DNA of 51,754 bases from Perkinsus marinus ATCC 50983 (taxonomy: Eukaryota > Perkinsozoa > Perkinsida > Perkinsidae): positions 1 to 51,754 of the forward strand of contig NW_003206654.1 of the NCBI RefSeq assembly GCF_000006405.1. The letters run 5' to 3'. The notes beneath the pieces are model-generated. The model did not search any database. It saw nothing but the letters and a program-made list of their open reading frames with translations, and was not told the origin of the DNA. The translations under genes and the position numbers were made by a program. Within the stretch, counting starts at the first letter, position 1. The number at the start of each line of letters is the position of its first letter. This document shows, one piece after another, positions 10,287-22,584 of the stretch.

Positions 10287-12790
10287 GCGACCAAGGCGGT
10301 GATTTATGGCACGATGCCCCCTAGTGGCAGAGCAAGTTTTACACGAATGTTGGACTTCACGAAAATCTGCAAGTCGACCAAGGTAAAGTATACGATATGT
10401 TGAGTTATAAAGCTTGGCAAAACCAATGTGACCAAATAGAGTATGGAGCTTCTCAATCAATCTACGACATAACGCACCCGAAACAACCAAGCCACCAGTT
10501 GCTTCATGGTTAACAACCTCATCCTTAACCTCGTAGAGTCGTCAGACACGGCCCACGTAAACAGTTGGATCCTTTACAAGGATTCGAGCAAGAAATGGGT
10601 CATCTCTCTGAGAACGCTTGATGTCCTCGAGCCAGGACTCATCTATCAACCCGGGTTCTCTATCAAAATGGTCATCGTCGTTCTGCTCGTCCTCATTAAC
10701 AGCCAACAACATAGCACCACCATACCCAGGGAGCTGCAGTGCACAATAAAACGCACTATCGATTTCCTATCTCAATGAATAGGTGTCGACAGCCTCGTTC
10801 CCCTCGAGAAAGTATCAGCTGGATTCACAGTCTCTGGTAGGTGACAAATCAGGAACCAACGTCGTAGTAAGGGTTAAGCAATATGAGAACGAGACCTTCA
10901 AGCAGGCTTCGAAGAGCTGAGCAATATGAGCCTGCAAGTATAGCCACCAACTCTTTTCGAACTATAGACCATTTCGATCGATGCTTCCTCGCAAGAGCTC
11001 GTAGTGGTACAAAGGCAGCAGTCGAAATAACGACACCGCAAGCCGTTGTGCTCGAGTCAACGAAAGTAAAGAACTCCAAACCCTGAGTGACAGGCGGGCT
11101 GAGCAGTCTTGGAACTATCGTAACACTAGCAAACGCCATCGTAAGTCTTTGTACTCCATCATATCACTCACACGACACGAAGGCGTTCAAAATCATTCTG
11201 AAGCTCCAATTTGAGGGGTTTTCTGAGCAGCAATCATACCAAGGGTGATATTACTGAACAAACCGAAGGGCTCATAATGCCAATGAAGGACAAAATATCA
11301 CGTCTTGTCGTTGTTTAGTATGTCTCGTTAGCTGGCAATGTTCCTCTAGGAAGTCGTTGAGAAGATCGTTGTGGACCCAGAGTGAGGAAACCACCCATAT
11401 CCCAACACACTAACAGAGCTCTTATCCTCAGCTGGAGGCCGATCTCTTTCCTTAGCAGGCTGGAAGGGAAAACCTCGTCGATCACGCGCAGAAGTGAAAG
11501 CCGCGTGAGCTACATCCAGAAATGAACGTGAGTTAGAACCAAGAACAACATCGTTCTGGGCTCCAGCAGATACACTTTCGGCCAAGCTTCTCCGACTCGA
11601 GCTTCTTAAAAATAGTAGGCAATTCAGCAACCAAGAGTTTGCCTAAACGACACACCTCATCTTGCAAACAAGATGGGGCCTGAGATGCTCCCATACGAGG
11701 ACCTCTCAGGCGAAACACCCGAGAGTTCCAAACAGTGCAAAAACATACTTGGCAGCTGGAGCATTAGCGAGCTGGAAGAGGCCATCTTCAAATCACTCAA
11801 ATACACGTGCTCATAACAACGGAACACAGTGAGAGGGGGTATAATACTACGGAGAGTTCCGATCTTCATTAGCCTTCCGATCTTCATCTCCTCGACCATT
11901 GCCGATGATACTCCTAGAAGCTCAAGAAGGAAGGACATTTTGAATCTCGCTATAGTGGAGATTCCTATCAAACCTAATAATTTCCTCAGATTGATGCTGT
12001 TATACCACACTTTCCGGTTTATGCTAAGAGTGCGGTGTCTACGAAGGTTCGCCCTCTCATTAATCCCCCCTACATCATCATGCCCAGCATCTACACAGCA
12101 CAACTGTGTGTCATGAAGCAACTCGGGCATTTCACAGTCGTCAAGCAACGTAACACCACAACGGAGGTTTAGAGTCGTTAGACAATGGAGAATCACGACC
12201 AAAAGATGACGAGTCAATAAGCTGTTCTTCAACCAGAAGGTTATCCTGACAAGTTCGAGTACGAGTAGACTCTCTGAAATAGCACGGCGGACACCAACTT
12301 CAGTCAGAGAGGCTGTCAGTAGTGTTGAATTGCTGCTCATGAATACCAAAAGCGACGAACCTCGCAAAGCATTCATGCCCAAAATCAAATTGCATAAAAT
12401 ACGAAACCCGAGATCCAGTTTCATAGAATTCATGCGAAACAACCGGTCAAACATAGGCCACTACCCTTATATCGGTGGTTTCCCACAAACACCGGGAAAC
12501 GAGCAACCGCTGGTTCTGCCAGTGCTTCCTTGCGAGCCAACGCATCAGCAGAGGACCCAAATGACCCATTCTTAATCGTAATCGTAGATAGGCCTTGTAC
12601 AGTGGTCGTAAGTGTCCCAACCTGGGACACCAAGGTAGAAATAACCGGATCCATACCAATATCAGAAACACTAACACGTTCACTAACTTCAGCCAAACCA
12701 GAATTCACCACAGCAGCTACACCTAGCTGGTCGTCACCAATACCAGCAACATTGGTTTCGTCATCAATCAAAAAAGACATCATAATTCTG
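10287..12790 (-). mobile_element. older, decayed Ty3/Gypsy-like element (integrase zinc finger, RNase H, RT and upstream parts)
   Basis: Reading the minus strand from high to low coordinates: an unassigned upstream part (about 12.8-11.8 kb), an RT-like patch with GASQAP near 11.6 kb, an RNase H-like segment (FTFVDSSTTACGVVI, then SKWSIVRKEL) near 10.9-11.1 kb, and a convincing HHCC integrase zinc finger (LHTLFGH...HSCKTCS) at 10.3-10.5 kb. The integrase core resumes at 5410-5624, beyond the younger insertion. No LTRs recognised. A fossil broken in many places, clearly older than the element inside it. Confidence 0.75.
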
Positions 12791-13749
12791 AGCGGTCATA
12801 CGCTCAATAACCTAATCACGGCGGAGTCTACGCTGAGCACGCTCAGATTCCATCATAGTATCAGATAAGGCGTCGATCTCGAGATTCAGTCTCGGATGAT
12901 TCTTTGATGATGTTACTACTCTGTCTACTGTATACACATTATCATCCGTAAAAGGATAACAAGATAGTTTATCCACTGGATCCGATTGCGGTCGGCGGCA
13001 CCCCTCACTCCCGGGTAGCACTCGTCTGGAAAGGTCATTCCGGCAAGGAATGACACTGAACCTTTCGGTGACATCAAAGACCAAAGAAAGCGAATATTGG
13101 TGTCGAGGACATATATTCATTTTCCAACCCCTGCTTGCACTCTCAGTATTGTACGAGAGAAGAGTGTCTCTCCTGAAGTTACTGCATCCAGAGTGAAGAT
13201 CAGCCAACGCTCACGGCTTCTCAACATATAGAAGCAGATCATCAGCCACCGAGGTTGATGGAACTTGACCCAAAGTCGGCTTTGATGGCCTAGCTGATCA
13301 TGATTGGTTACTACTGGTAGTGAAGCGAGTCACGTCTGCTTCCCAAGAGAAGTTCTCCGAATATCTTCATCGCAAGGGTATGTTCGCCTCGTCTGTGTCC
13401 AAACTGGACGACCCACGCAGCATAGATATGGGCATGATTTTATTGCCCAAAGTGAGATTTTTGTGGAACGGATCAGTTGAACCCACCCCGCCGTCCGCCT
13501 AGCACATGCGAAGCGAAAGGCACTGACGTGCAAAATGGTCAACGACAAGGCAATCATGTTGCGCACGAACCTAGGGCTGAGGCAGTAGCTCGGCGATCGC
13601 TTCAGGGAGATACGGCTGACGATACGGAAACTCATCAAGACCTGCACCCTAGGCTTCGCATTTTTCGGACCCCGAAGCATGATCAAGCACCGGTTCCCAT
13701 AACAGTTCTACGTTGCTCACGACATTTTGTGCTCTTCACACCAATTTAC
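12791..13749. other. stretch without a recognisable gene
   Basis: Short open frames only. Probably the decayed outer part of the older LTR fossil and its flank; no LTR, tRNA or conserved domain recognised. Confidence 0.5.
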
Positions 13750-14120
13750 AAAATGTCTGAGCCAAATCCATCGTGATCTGAGATGCGTGAGTCAGATCTG
13801 TGATTTTTGATCCTGATCCGTGATCTTCGATCCTGATCCTTGACTGTTGATCTTGATCCCTGAACTTTGATAGTGATTCTTGATATATGATCTGGATTCC
13901 GTGTGATCCTCATTTTTGATCCGGATCTATGATTTTCAGAAAAAAAAACTTGATGCGTGACCAAGGAGTTGAGAAATTCTCAGACGTCTTGAGAAATTAC
14001 GTTGATCCGTGATCAATTCGGTCCCGGGAACCGATTCACCCTCTGATCCGAATCAAGTATTGGATCAAACTTCTGATCCATCAAAGGGATCAGTTTATGG
14101 ATCAGCGGTACTTCACGTGT
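13750..14120. repeat. GATC-rich repeat, copy A (plus orientation)
   Basis: Dense irregular iteration of TGATCC/GATC-type words. The part 13750-13880 is repeated in inverted orientation at 22585-22712, with shared landmarks such as TGTCTGAGCCAAATCC and GCGTGAGTCAGATCTG. The part 13895-13960 is inverted at 18250-18310 (shared GTGTGATCCTCA). Similarity is imperfect, so the copies are diverged. Confidence 0.8.
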
Positions 14121-14459
14121 TGAGATACGGTGATCCCGTAACGGAGCTCTTTTGCTACGTTACGCTACTCGTGATCCGTGATCCTAATCCCTTCAAAATG
14201 CCACACACATACCTTGTGGTACAGAGACTTACTTGTAAGTGTATACTTAGCCTCAGTAACTGAAGAAATTCATGAATTCGTACATAGCCTGAGGCTACTA
14301 GCCTCTTCAAAGTCCATACTATGTACGAACTACATTCGGAGGGTGGAACTCGACACGATGGCCGTGCGTGAAACCCATTTAAAGGCTACATTTCAAGCCA
14401 GCACCTTATTACTATAGTTCAGTTCCTTTTGAAATCATCTCTAATACCCAATATTGTCT

Positions 14460-14965
14460 CTCAATATCTTACAAGGCATTTAGGATGTCGCGTCTCTAGC
14501 GTATTAGCCTATCTTTAACTCCACTAGTTATAGTTATTCTTCTAGTTATTCCCACAAAAAAATCGAGTGTAATTGGCGGATCGATAAGAGACTTACTATC
14601 ATCCGAATTAGTCGGTTTCGATTCTTGGATGACTCTTCTTGTTGGTTTCGCTTCTGCGCGATCCTTGATCGTGCGTCTTACTAGTTGATGAGTGATCGGA
14701 TCTCTCATGAATCATGAGTCATGATATGCCAACTTCTCTGCTGATCCATGACCTACGATCCCGATCCAAAACTGACAGGATCATGGGTGATGTCCTCTGC
14801 GGATCACGAGAATGATCTATGATCCTGTCCCATGATCCCAATTTTGTTGATCTGGACAGAAAAATCGGGTTCATGTCATAGAATCATCACATTGATCTTA
14901 TGACGTGATTTTTTTTTCTGGATTACGCGTGGATCAGGATCCGCATACCGGTCCAGACGATCCTG
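14460..14965. repeat. GATC-family inverted repeat, left arm
   Basis: 14470-14600 matches the reverse complement of 18020-18150 (ATCTTACAAGGC, GTCGCGTCTC, TTATTCCCACAAAA and GAGTAATTGGC/GTGTAATTGGC landmarks). 14755-14965 matches the reverse complement of 17140-17345 (AATGATCTATGA, TTCATG.CATAGAATC, GATCCGCATACCGG). The two arms face each other across about 2.2 kb containing a reverse-transcriptase fossil, as expected of a terminal inverted repeat pair of a DIRS-like or foldback element. Confidence 0.75.
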
Positions 14966-15009
14966 TTGAATCTTTGTAGGATCAACGCATCACCGGGTAG
15001 GATCCACGC

Positions 15010-16185
15010 AGGTCCGACGAGCGACCCGCGAGCGCTGCCGCTCGCACAGGGATCTCCCGCCTGGCCTACGTGGCACCAGTCATCGGTGGATATTGACGAA
15101 TCCCTAGCGTTCTGTCCGTAATCCAGGGGGGCTCATCAACTACCTCAGCTAGCGAATTTACAACGACGCAACCCCCTCTGGAGTCCCAGCAGTGTCTTAC
15201 GCAATCGTCACAACCACCCGAAAGTTCCGTCCCTGGATGCACTCACAATCAGAAACTCGTAGCTTCTTCAATCAAGGACTCGACACGCAAGCGATATTCC
15301 GTCCTTGTCAGATGTTTGCTCGTGATAGCGTTGTTTCCTGCTACGGTTACCCAGTTCCAGTCTGTCATGCGTGCTCTAGCAGGCCTTGCTTATCCGAGCT
15401 CCACAATACAATATCTCCGCCGTTTCCCCAGAAAACTCTCTTCAAGGGTTTTGAACTCAACGCTGTAAATCACAGCCGGTGCGCGTCCAAGCCATTTCCA
15501 CATTCTAGACTTCAGGTGCAGGCCCGAGTGCACCCTCGTGCTCAAGCTGTTAACTGGCCAGTTTCATCCTGATTCTATCACTATTTGCTAGTCACGGATG
15601 CGCCGACCGCTTGAAACAGCTGGGGTATCAACATTCTAATATTTGAGTTGCTGAGCGTTAGGCTGGCGTCACAAGATCACTCCTCAAAGGCTGTATCCGC
15701 CAGAGAGCAATCACATGTTTTCACCACAAAAATGCCTTCGGAAATGTCTCTTTAGGGCGAGCAGGCAGTGATAAGCACAGTAAAGGAAGAACGAAGGTTC
15801 GTCAGGGCATCCACGCACACAAGAGATCAACACGAACTCACCGCGACCTGCCTGATGTGTTTTTGACTTTCGAACAGCTATGCTAGCTACTCGTTTTCCC
15901 AGCGGGAACAGACCTGTAAGTCTTCGAAGTTAAGGGCGGGGTCGATCTTAGTCTTCCAAACCGCAATGTGGTAACACACAAATACAATACACTCCTGCTC
16001 AAACAACATCTCCAACTAGTACTCCATACTGTCGAGTCCACAGTTTGCTTTTGCTACGAAAGTTTCGTAACAAATCAAGTCCAAAAATGCAGGAAATTGT
16101 TGATGTCCGGTGCCTCCTGTCGTTCCGTTGCGTCAACACGACCCGACCTTAGCTGGAGAGATGCGACCCAAACGTACACTGTAAG
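15010..16185. other. stretch without a recognisable gene
   Basis: Lies inside the inverted-repeat pair. One open frame of about 126 codons on the plus strand (15192-15572) resembles nothing I know. No repeat or RNA gene seen. Confidence 0.5.
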
Positions 16186-16207
16186 TTTGAACCAAGATGG
16201 CTACGGA
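16186..16207 (-). other. spliced-leader relic (dinoflagellate/Perkinsus type)
   Basis: On the minus strand the 22 nt run TCCGTAGCCATCTTGG then TTCAAA. The dinoflagellate spliced leader is known as DCCGUAGCCAUUUUGG then CUCAAG; this matches 19 of 22 positions, and 20 if C is allowed at position 12, as I recall for Perkinsus leaders. No GT follows it, so it is not a working SL RNA gene. The likely reading is a fossil leader left when a trans-spliced mRNA was copied back into the genome. Confidence 0.65.
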
Positions 16208-16559
16208 CGTAAAAACTAGTAACGTTCAATGCTCAAGATCAATAGTACGGAGTGTATCCTGTGCTCTCACCGGTTTAGGCAAGCATAAGAAAATTGTCTA
16301 AGGGAAATCTGGAGGTATACGAATATTGGATGCGCAGTCGATCTGCAGCGACACCCGTAGCATACGAGTTCTTGAGGCACGGTCAGAGGGCCTTACATAT
16401 ATGACAAAGCCATGCCAATCGACTTGTTACTTTCTTCAAGGTGTCTATGTCAACTTTTCCGTCGGTGTTGTATGATTCTACGAGGCAACGCACACCTGAG
16501 CAGTGCTTCTTGTCATCTGGCAGCCGAGTGATCGGGGTGTGCTCGACACTCATATTGTC

Positions 16560-17000
16560 GGTACGATGTTATAAACTTCCGGACTTTATCCAGAAGAGGA
16601 CCCCCTGATCAAGGGCATTGACTCTCACGGTGAAGTAGCCTTCGTCGTCCACGTATACTTGAGTAAGCCTTTGGCGTCAGCAGCGGAGCAGAAAATGCGT
16701 TTTTCCAGGCCGGCCGACCCTGTATAGGTTGTAACCCGTAATGTCGGGCTTGTACAGAGCCCAAATTGTAATCTGAAATGCACATAGTAGTGCATTTCTA
16801 CTTTGCTTTCTCTGCCTTCGCCAGAATAACACGATACGCAGTTTGCAAAGAACTTGACCTCAGATTCGTGTATGGGTAGATGTCGAAAGGCACTGCATAT
16901 GTCTCGCTTGAACTTGGTCACAACTTGTAACTCGCAAGGGTCTTCGGCGACCTCCGCCCACACGCGTGCTCTCTTCGTAGCAGGTCTGGATGCGTGCTCA
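16560..17000 (-). mobile_element. reverse-transcriptase fossil
   Basis: The minus strand shows an RT palm segment (DICSAFRHLPIHES, then YYVHFRLQFGLCTSP) followed at about 16.63 kb by a YVDD box (VYVDDEGYF). The order and spacing fit an RT domain of an LTR- or DIRS-type element. No gag, integrase or recombinase recognised beside it. It lies between the inverted-repeat arms at 14460-14965 and 17140-18310. Fossil, broken. Confidence 0.7.
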
Positions 17001-17139
17001 TCGCTCGGGTGCCTGTGCAGATCTCTGACGATTTTTCGTCATAAGAACTCGAAGTTCACCTGATGGTTACTGAATAATATAAAGGGTATGAGAGTTGAAG
17101 TCAATCGATAAGTATATGAGCGAGACAAATGAACCAGGG

Positions 17140-18310
17140 CCGGTATGCGGATCTTGATCCACGAATGATCCTGAGAAAAAAATTACGAAATGAGATCAGT
17201 ATGACGATTCTATGGCATGAACCGGATATTTTCACTCAGATCAATAAAGGTGGGATCAGGGTGCAGGGTCATAGATCATTCTTGTGATCCGTGGATCACA
17301 GCATCCATGACCCTGTCAGCTTAAGAACGTGATTGTACGTCACGGATCAGCAGGGAAGTTGATACATAATGAGTGATCTAATCACTTATCAGCTAGCAAG
17401 ACGCGCGATCAAGGGTCGCCGCGAACCTTGATCGCGTAGGAGCGAACCAACGAACATCATTACCCAACAATCGAACCCAGATAATCTGGGTGAGAGACAG
17501 TCACTCATCCGACTTGCCGATTATTCTTACCGTGATATTTTGCATCCACCAAGTGGAGTTACGACAGAGGCGTGTCTAGCGAGAAAAAATATGGTTTGCT
17601 TCTATCTTCTATCTTTTCAACAAAAAGAATGGGACTCGGGGGATATCGAGAGGCAATACTGGGTTTTAATAGTGGTGTCAGAAAGTAATAAACATGTGGT
17701 TATACGTTTTTCAGTTCAGGTTTCATTCGTCTAAATTGGTTCTGTGTTTGGCGAATTTGAACTTACGTTTCCGAATTCATAAATTTCATTTACGGATTTG
17801 AACTTTTATTTCCGAGTGGTCTACGAGAATCCAACTTTCATTTCCCATTTGAACTTCCATTCGGTGAGAAGCTCCTTTCATACGACTAAAATCAAATTTC
17901 ATATTTCTAATTTGTTCTTTTATTTTGCTGAATTTGAGATTGAAAAGGTGTAGTAAGACGCACGGCCAACGGTCGCCCGAAAGCGAACCCACAAGGAGCG
18001 TCAACGAAGAATCGAGCTCGGATTAATCCGAATAATAACCAGTCTCTTATCCAATTTGCCAATTACTCTCGAACAAGTTTTGTGGGAATAACTAAGTGGA
18101 ATTAAAGACTTACACGCTGGAGACGCGACTTCTTAGACGCCTTGTAAGATATGGACTCCATATTATGGAGAGACGTATTGGGTTTTAGTAATGGTTTCGA
18201 AAGGCTTAAACCTATAGTAATAGGTTTTTGGTTTAAAAAGTAGCCTTAAGAATCGTAGATCGGGATAACAATTGAGGATCACACAGAATCCAGATCACAG
18301 ATCAGGGATC
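17140..18310. repeat. GATC-family inverted repeat, right arm (with an internal diverged duplication)
   Basis: 17140-17345 and 17975-18150 pair with the left arm at 14460-14965; 18250-18310 pairs with 13895-13960. Within the arm, 17375-17690 and 17960-18210 look like two diverged direct copies (shared GAACC..GGAGCG, TTGCCGATTA/TTGCCAATTA, TACTGGGTTTTA/TATTGGGTTTTA). No gene seen. Confidence 0.7.
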
Positions 18311-18820
18311 AGTGAAGGTTTCCTTCACCTTTTTTCCTTCTTTTCTTCTTCTTTGACCTCGAGAATAGGTGCGAGTTCAGATGTTAGTGAGTAATCCATA
18401 GGGGATTACCGAGTGGGTACCTTAGGGGCCACGCATTAGAACGGAGACCCCGTGAATAGGTGTGAGCCCAGAGCCTTATACGGTTTGTTTCCGTCGGATG
18501 CTATCCACAGTAAGATTCCTGGCCAAGGAATCCTGGATGTAGACTCTCCGGGGAGATCCATGTCGAGACCGCCTTCGTGTGGCTTCTAGAAGGACGCCCT
18601 GTAAAGAGAAAGGGATGCAGTAGGGATCATCGCTGAGTGGTTCATCCCGGAATGTTCCCGTGAGTAATTCAATGCCACACCGTCGTGGGTCTTCTCGTGG
18701 GTTTGAGTGCCTCTGGCATCATCCTCCCGATACCATTCTTGTCTTCGTTATGATATCACTTGATTAGGGTCACTGAGCGACACTCAATGGTGCGGATTGG
18801 GCTTTTGAGAGTCCTACGTT

Positions 18821-19232
18821 GTCCGCCGACATCCTCCTTAGGAGGATTCTTCATGATCCATCCGAGAGTTAGTATATGTCTTCAACGTGCGATCATCTTA
18901 TCCCAATTGTAAATGATGAGGTTCAACTGTGAATCGTTGCTGCTCTATTTTTTTTTGTTAATGAAACCCTTGCGAGTCTGTTTCCGTGAATTTGTTCTGG
19001 ACAAGAACCTCTTGTTGCGCTGGACAGTCCGCCGACATCCTCCTTAGGAGGATTCTTCATGATCCATCCGAGAGTTAGTATATGTCTTCAACGTGCGATC
19101 ATCTTATCCCAATTGTAAATGATGAGGTTCAACTGTGAATCGTTGCTGCTCTATTTTTTTTTGTTAATGAAACCCTTGCGAGTCTGTTTCCGTGAATTTG
19201 TTCTGGACAAGAACCTCTTGTTGCGCTGGACA
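18821..19232. repeat. perfect 206-bp tandem duplication
   Basis: 18821-19026 and 19027-19232 appear identical, including a run of nine T. Each copy begins GTCCGCCGACATCC and contains the short palindrome TCCTCCTTAGGAGGA. The duplication lies just upstream of the DIRS-like coding fossil and may be part of its leader. Confidence 0.93.
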
Positions 19233-19319
19233 GTGAGGTTCTTGGGGCGTGATTTCTGGATCGATTTGTAACCTGTCAGTTTTGTTCTATCCTTGTTGTG
19301 GTCGGCTATTTGACCGCCC

Positions 19320-22098
19320 ATGAGTAAAGATTGCCGCTCCCAGGAGGCTCACAAACGTCGAAGGCGACGCTACAAAGCCGCTCGTCACGCTCACCATCTA
19401 ATCCGGGTGAACCCGAGTATATACGGTGGCTAGCTGACAATCCCTGTCCACCAGCTCCGATAAAGCTAGCGAATGACGGCCTTAGCCATTTTGCTACCAA
19501 CCAAATTAGAGGAAAGGTAAGAACCGGGCGCTTCGGAACGATATCCTTTCGGAACGAACTGCCCATTCTAAGGGAATGAAGGCAGAAAGTAAAATCGGGG
19601 TGACCTATAAAGATGGTACAAAACAATGGTGTCGTTTCATTAGCAACTATAGTTGCAGTGGCATAGATCTATCTAAATGTCCACGACGCTGGCATTGCCA
19701 ACTTTGCAGGGCCTCAAGTACCTCGTGAAGCAAGCAGAGAGCCAAATAGCGAGAAAATTGGGTGGTTTCGATATAAAAAGTGCGTTAAACGCATGGCGTT
19801 TTGTTCGTTGTCGGTAAGGGAAGAAGAGCAAGGCCTTTTAGCTCTTGTCGACTAAGCGCGTGTCCGACTAGCGCTGTTAACGGCCCATTGGAGACACTTG
19901 GGAGACATTTATCCCATCATTTGGGAGAACTGTCTCCCTTTCGGATAGGCATCTAGCCCTCTACAATCTACTAGATGTAGTGCAGCTATGCATCGGATTC
20001 AACGACGCCTCTTAGCGGTTCTGGCGATGAGAGCTAACGGGAAAGACTCCGAGGTATCATTTATCTGGATGACGGTACGAGTACAATTAAAAAAAGGTAT
20101 TTTACTCTCCCGGGATATTCGTACTCTCGGTTTTGGGCTAGATTTCAAGAATGATTTTGGCTTGGCTCGGATCAGCATTCCAATTGAAAAGAGAGAGAAG
20201 TATAGATTAAAGGTCTCCAGCATTCTTCAATCGAACATAGTAGATACTGAAGGTTTGAAGAAGTTGCTCGGGAAGCAATCTTGGTGTGCCCGACTGATTC
20301 GCCATTGGCGTCCCAGGCCTCATGCATTGACCGCTGCCGCTGACCGCCCTAAACGAGGAAATCCTCTGAGACGTATTCGCCTTTCCGAATCAGCTCAAGA
20401 ATCTCTCCAGTCGATATCGGAGGCTCTGGCCAAGCCGTACTTCTTTTCCGTTTTCCGTACTTTTTCTTCTGTTCCGTACTTCTTTTTGGTTTGAAGGAGG
20501 ATATATGGTGTCTGGCAACGGATGCTTGCTACGTACGGCTATGGAGGATTTTTCACTGATGGCACTGACTGTTCTTGGTATAATATCAACTCTTGTGCCA
20601 AGCCTCTACTGTGGAAAGAGATTCTCAAGGCACACCTCGATGTCGAAGCATCCTCTCATCCTGGTTTGGAGGAACCTGAGATCTGTTATCTGGAGCTGTG
20701 TGCAGCTGTTTTGGGTGATAGGGATCGAGAAGACGCTCGGTGTTCGACTCAAGAACTCGCATATTTCAGTTCCAATTTTCTGTGATAACACAGCAGCGGC
20801 TGCGGCTCTTGCTTCTTGGTCTCCAAAGTCTCAAGCTTTGAAAACGCCTTTGAGTTGGGGTCCTCACTGGTCTTCACATGTACGCTCTCAACACGTGCCT
20901 GGACGTTTCAGTAGCCTTGCAGACTTCATCAGTCGTCGTTCGAAGATAATAAAAACCGCTCCTGCTAAGTGGCGCCGGGTCGCAATAACGCCTCAGGGAT
21001 GACTCTGGTTTGAGCATCTCTCTGGTGAGCAGATGTTTCTGAAGTTATGTAAACAGATAGTGTTGTCAATCTCTTGGTACATTAGTGGAGTTTTTGTTAC
21101 ATTTTCCTAACGCCTTCTTCTTCAAAACATGCCTCGGGACCTGTCAAGGGTTCGATCGTATCTTGAGAGGTCCTACAGCCAAGTTCAGGGCAAATCTGCT
21201 GAAGAGAAGGAAAATTTAGAGTTTCTGTCACAGTCTCTGAACTTCAGAGTCTGAAGGCTTCTACATTACAACCATACCGAACACCTGAGAGCTACTACGA
21301 AGCCGGATTCGGTGCTATATTTGCGACAAAGCGTGTCAAAGTCAACAACCTTATCGCTTTCATAAGAGGTTTAACGGCCTCAGGAGAGGTTCAATAATCC
21401 GTGAATATACTTCTGCCGTGTGATCGACTGCCCAGGTTCGCCTTGGACGAGTGTTTTCTCGTGAAGAGAGCCAAATCTTAGATAGGGTTCGGCGAAGTGC
21501 GGATAATGCACTGAGCTCTCTTGAACGTCCAATAAAGAGAGCGGTAGTGCTCTCGAGCGAGTGTCTGAAAGAGTTAGCTCATATGACTCTGCAACTCGTG
21601 AGGTTAGAAGATCAGATGAGATCAGCAGCTTTATTGGGCAGTACCTTGATGTTCCGGTTCAAACAGGTGGCAGCACTCCGTGTGGCAGACGTGAGTTGGG
21701 GAGAAACACCAGAGGGTACCCAAGTGCGTCTTGATTTCTACAGCACCAAAACTTCCTTCCATGAGGAACGTGAGATTCTATGCTCTGCGGGTTGTTTATA
21801 CAACAAGGTGCATTGTGTGACTCACAATATTACTAAGACGCCGCGAAAGGCTACTTCAACGAGGCAAAGAGTACTCTCTGAATTGAGTACGAGCATCTAC
21901 TCGGGAGAACCCAGGAAATTTCTAACCAAGGAGTTTTCGCAATATGTCTTCGAGTGGAAACTGGACGAAGTTACGATGCACAGTCTACGTCGCTTGGCGT
22001 TTATCGGCTTTCGTGAGTGTAGCTCACTGAGCTACGTGAATAAGCCCGTGAAGAAGAAGTGTCGAAGCCGTGTTGAGCAAATTTTAGACGCTGCATGA
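19320..22098 (+). mobile_element. DIRS-like retroelement fossil (RT, RNase H, tyrosine recombinase)
   Basis: Parts in order on the plus strand: a short basic gag-like start near 19.32 kb; an RT palm segment with GGFDIKSA near 19.76 kb and IYLDDG near 20.06 kb; an RNase H-like part at 20.5-21.0 kb (CDNTAAAAAL, then VPGRFSSLADFISRR); and a tyrosine recombinase at 21.45-22.1 kb with the first catalytic Arg region (QVAALRVADV) and a late HSLRR box. RT/RNase H plus a tyrosine recombinase instead of a DDE integrase is the hallmark of DIRS-type elements. It appears broken at several places, roughly five or more. GATC-family repeats flank it at 18250-18310 and 22585-22780. Confidence 0.85.
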
Positions 22099-22584
22099 CT
22101 CTTGGACGCTTGTGGTAGTGCTTTCTCAAATCGTCTTCCGCTGGGTTCAGTCTAGAATGATAACCTAGCTGTCGGAGCTTAGGGAGTACCTTCCTGCATC
22201 CCATAACTGTAATGTTAACTTGGTGTGAGTGATTCTCGTTGATAAGGGTGTTAAGTCGGAGAATTTTCCTAGTAGAAGGAGTCTTCTGAGGGTTCTGTTG
22301 AACCATCGGACATGCCTCCTCCCTCTGACAGTGAGGATCTCGTTTCATGTAGGTGACTCATCGTTGTTTGTGTGATCGAGTTTGGGGACACTAACATATG
22401 TCAGGAAACATGAGCCATATCCCGTGACATAGTTAGTGTGACCAAACATGACCTGTGAACCTTTGGCCCAAGGTAATACCCGGAGAGGGTTCGGGCTTCG
22501 GGCTTGTTTGGTCCTCTCCCACACTCCCAACCAACTGTCCGGTTGACGGACAGATGTCACTCGAATTGAGAGAACGAGTCTTGA

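Noticed and set aside
15192-15572. 126-codon plus-strand open frame
   Set aside because: No family resemblance, and it lies inside decayed repeat DNA; length is not beyond chance for this composition.
16186-16207. A functional spliced-leader RNA gene
   Set aside because: No donor GT follows the leader, the last base and position 17 differ, and no Sm-site-like sequence follows; a relic is the better reading.
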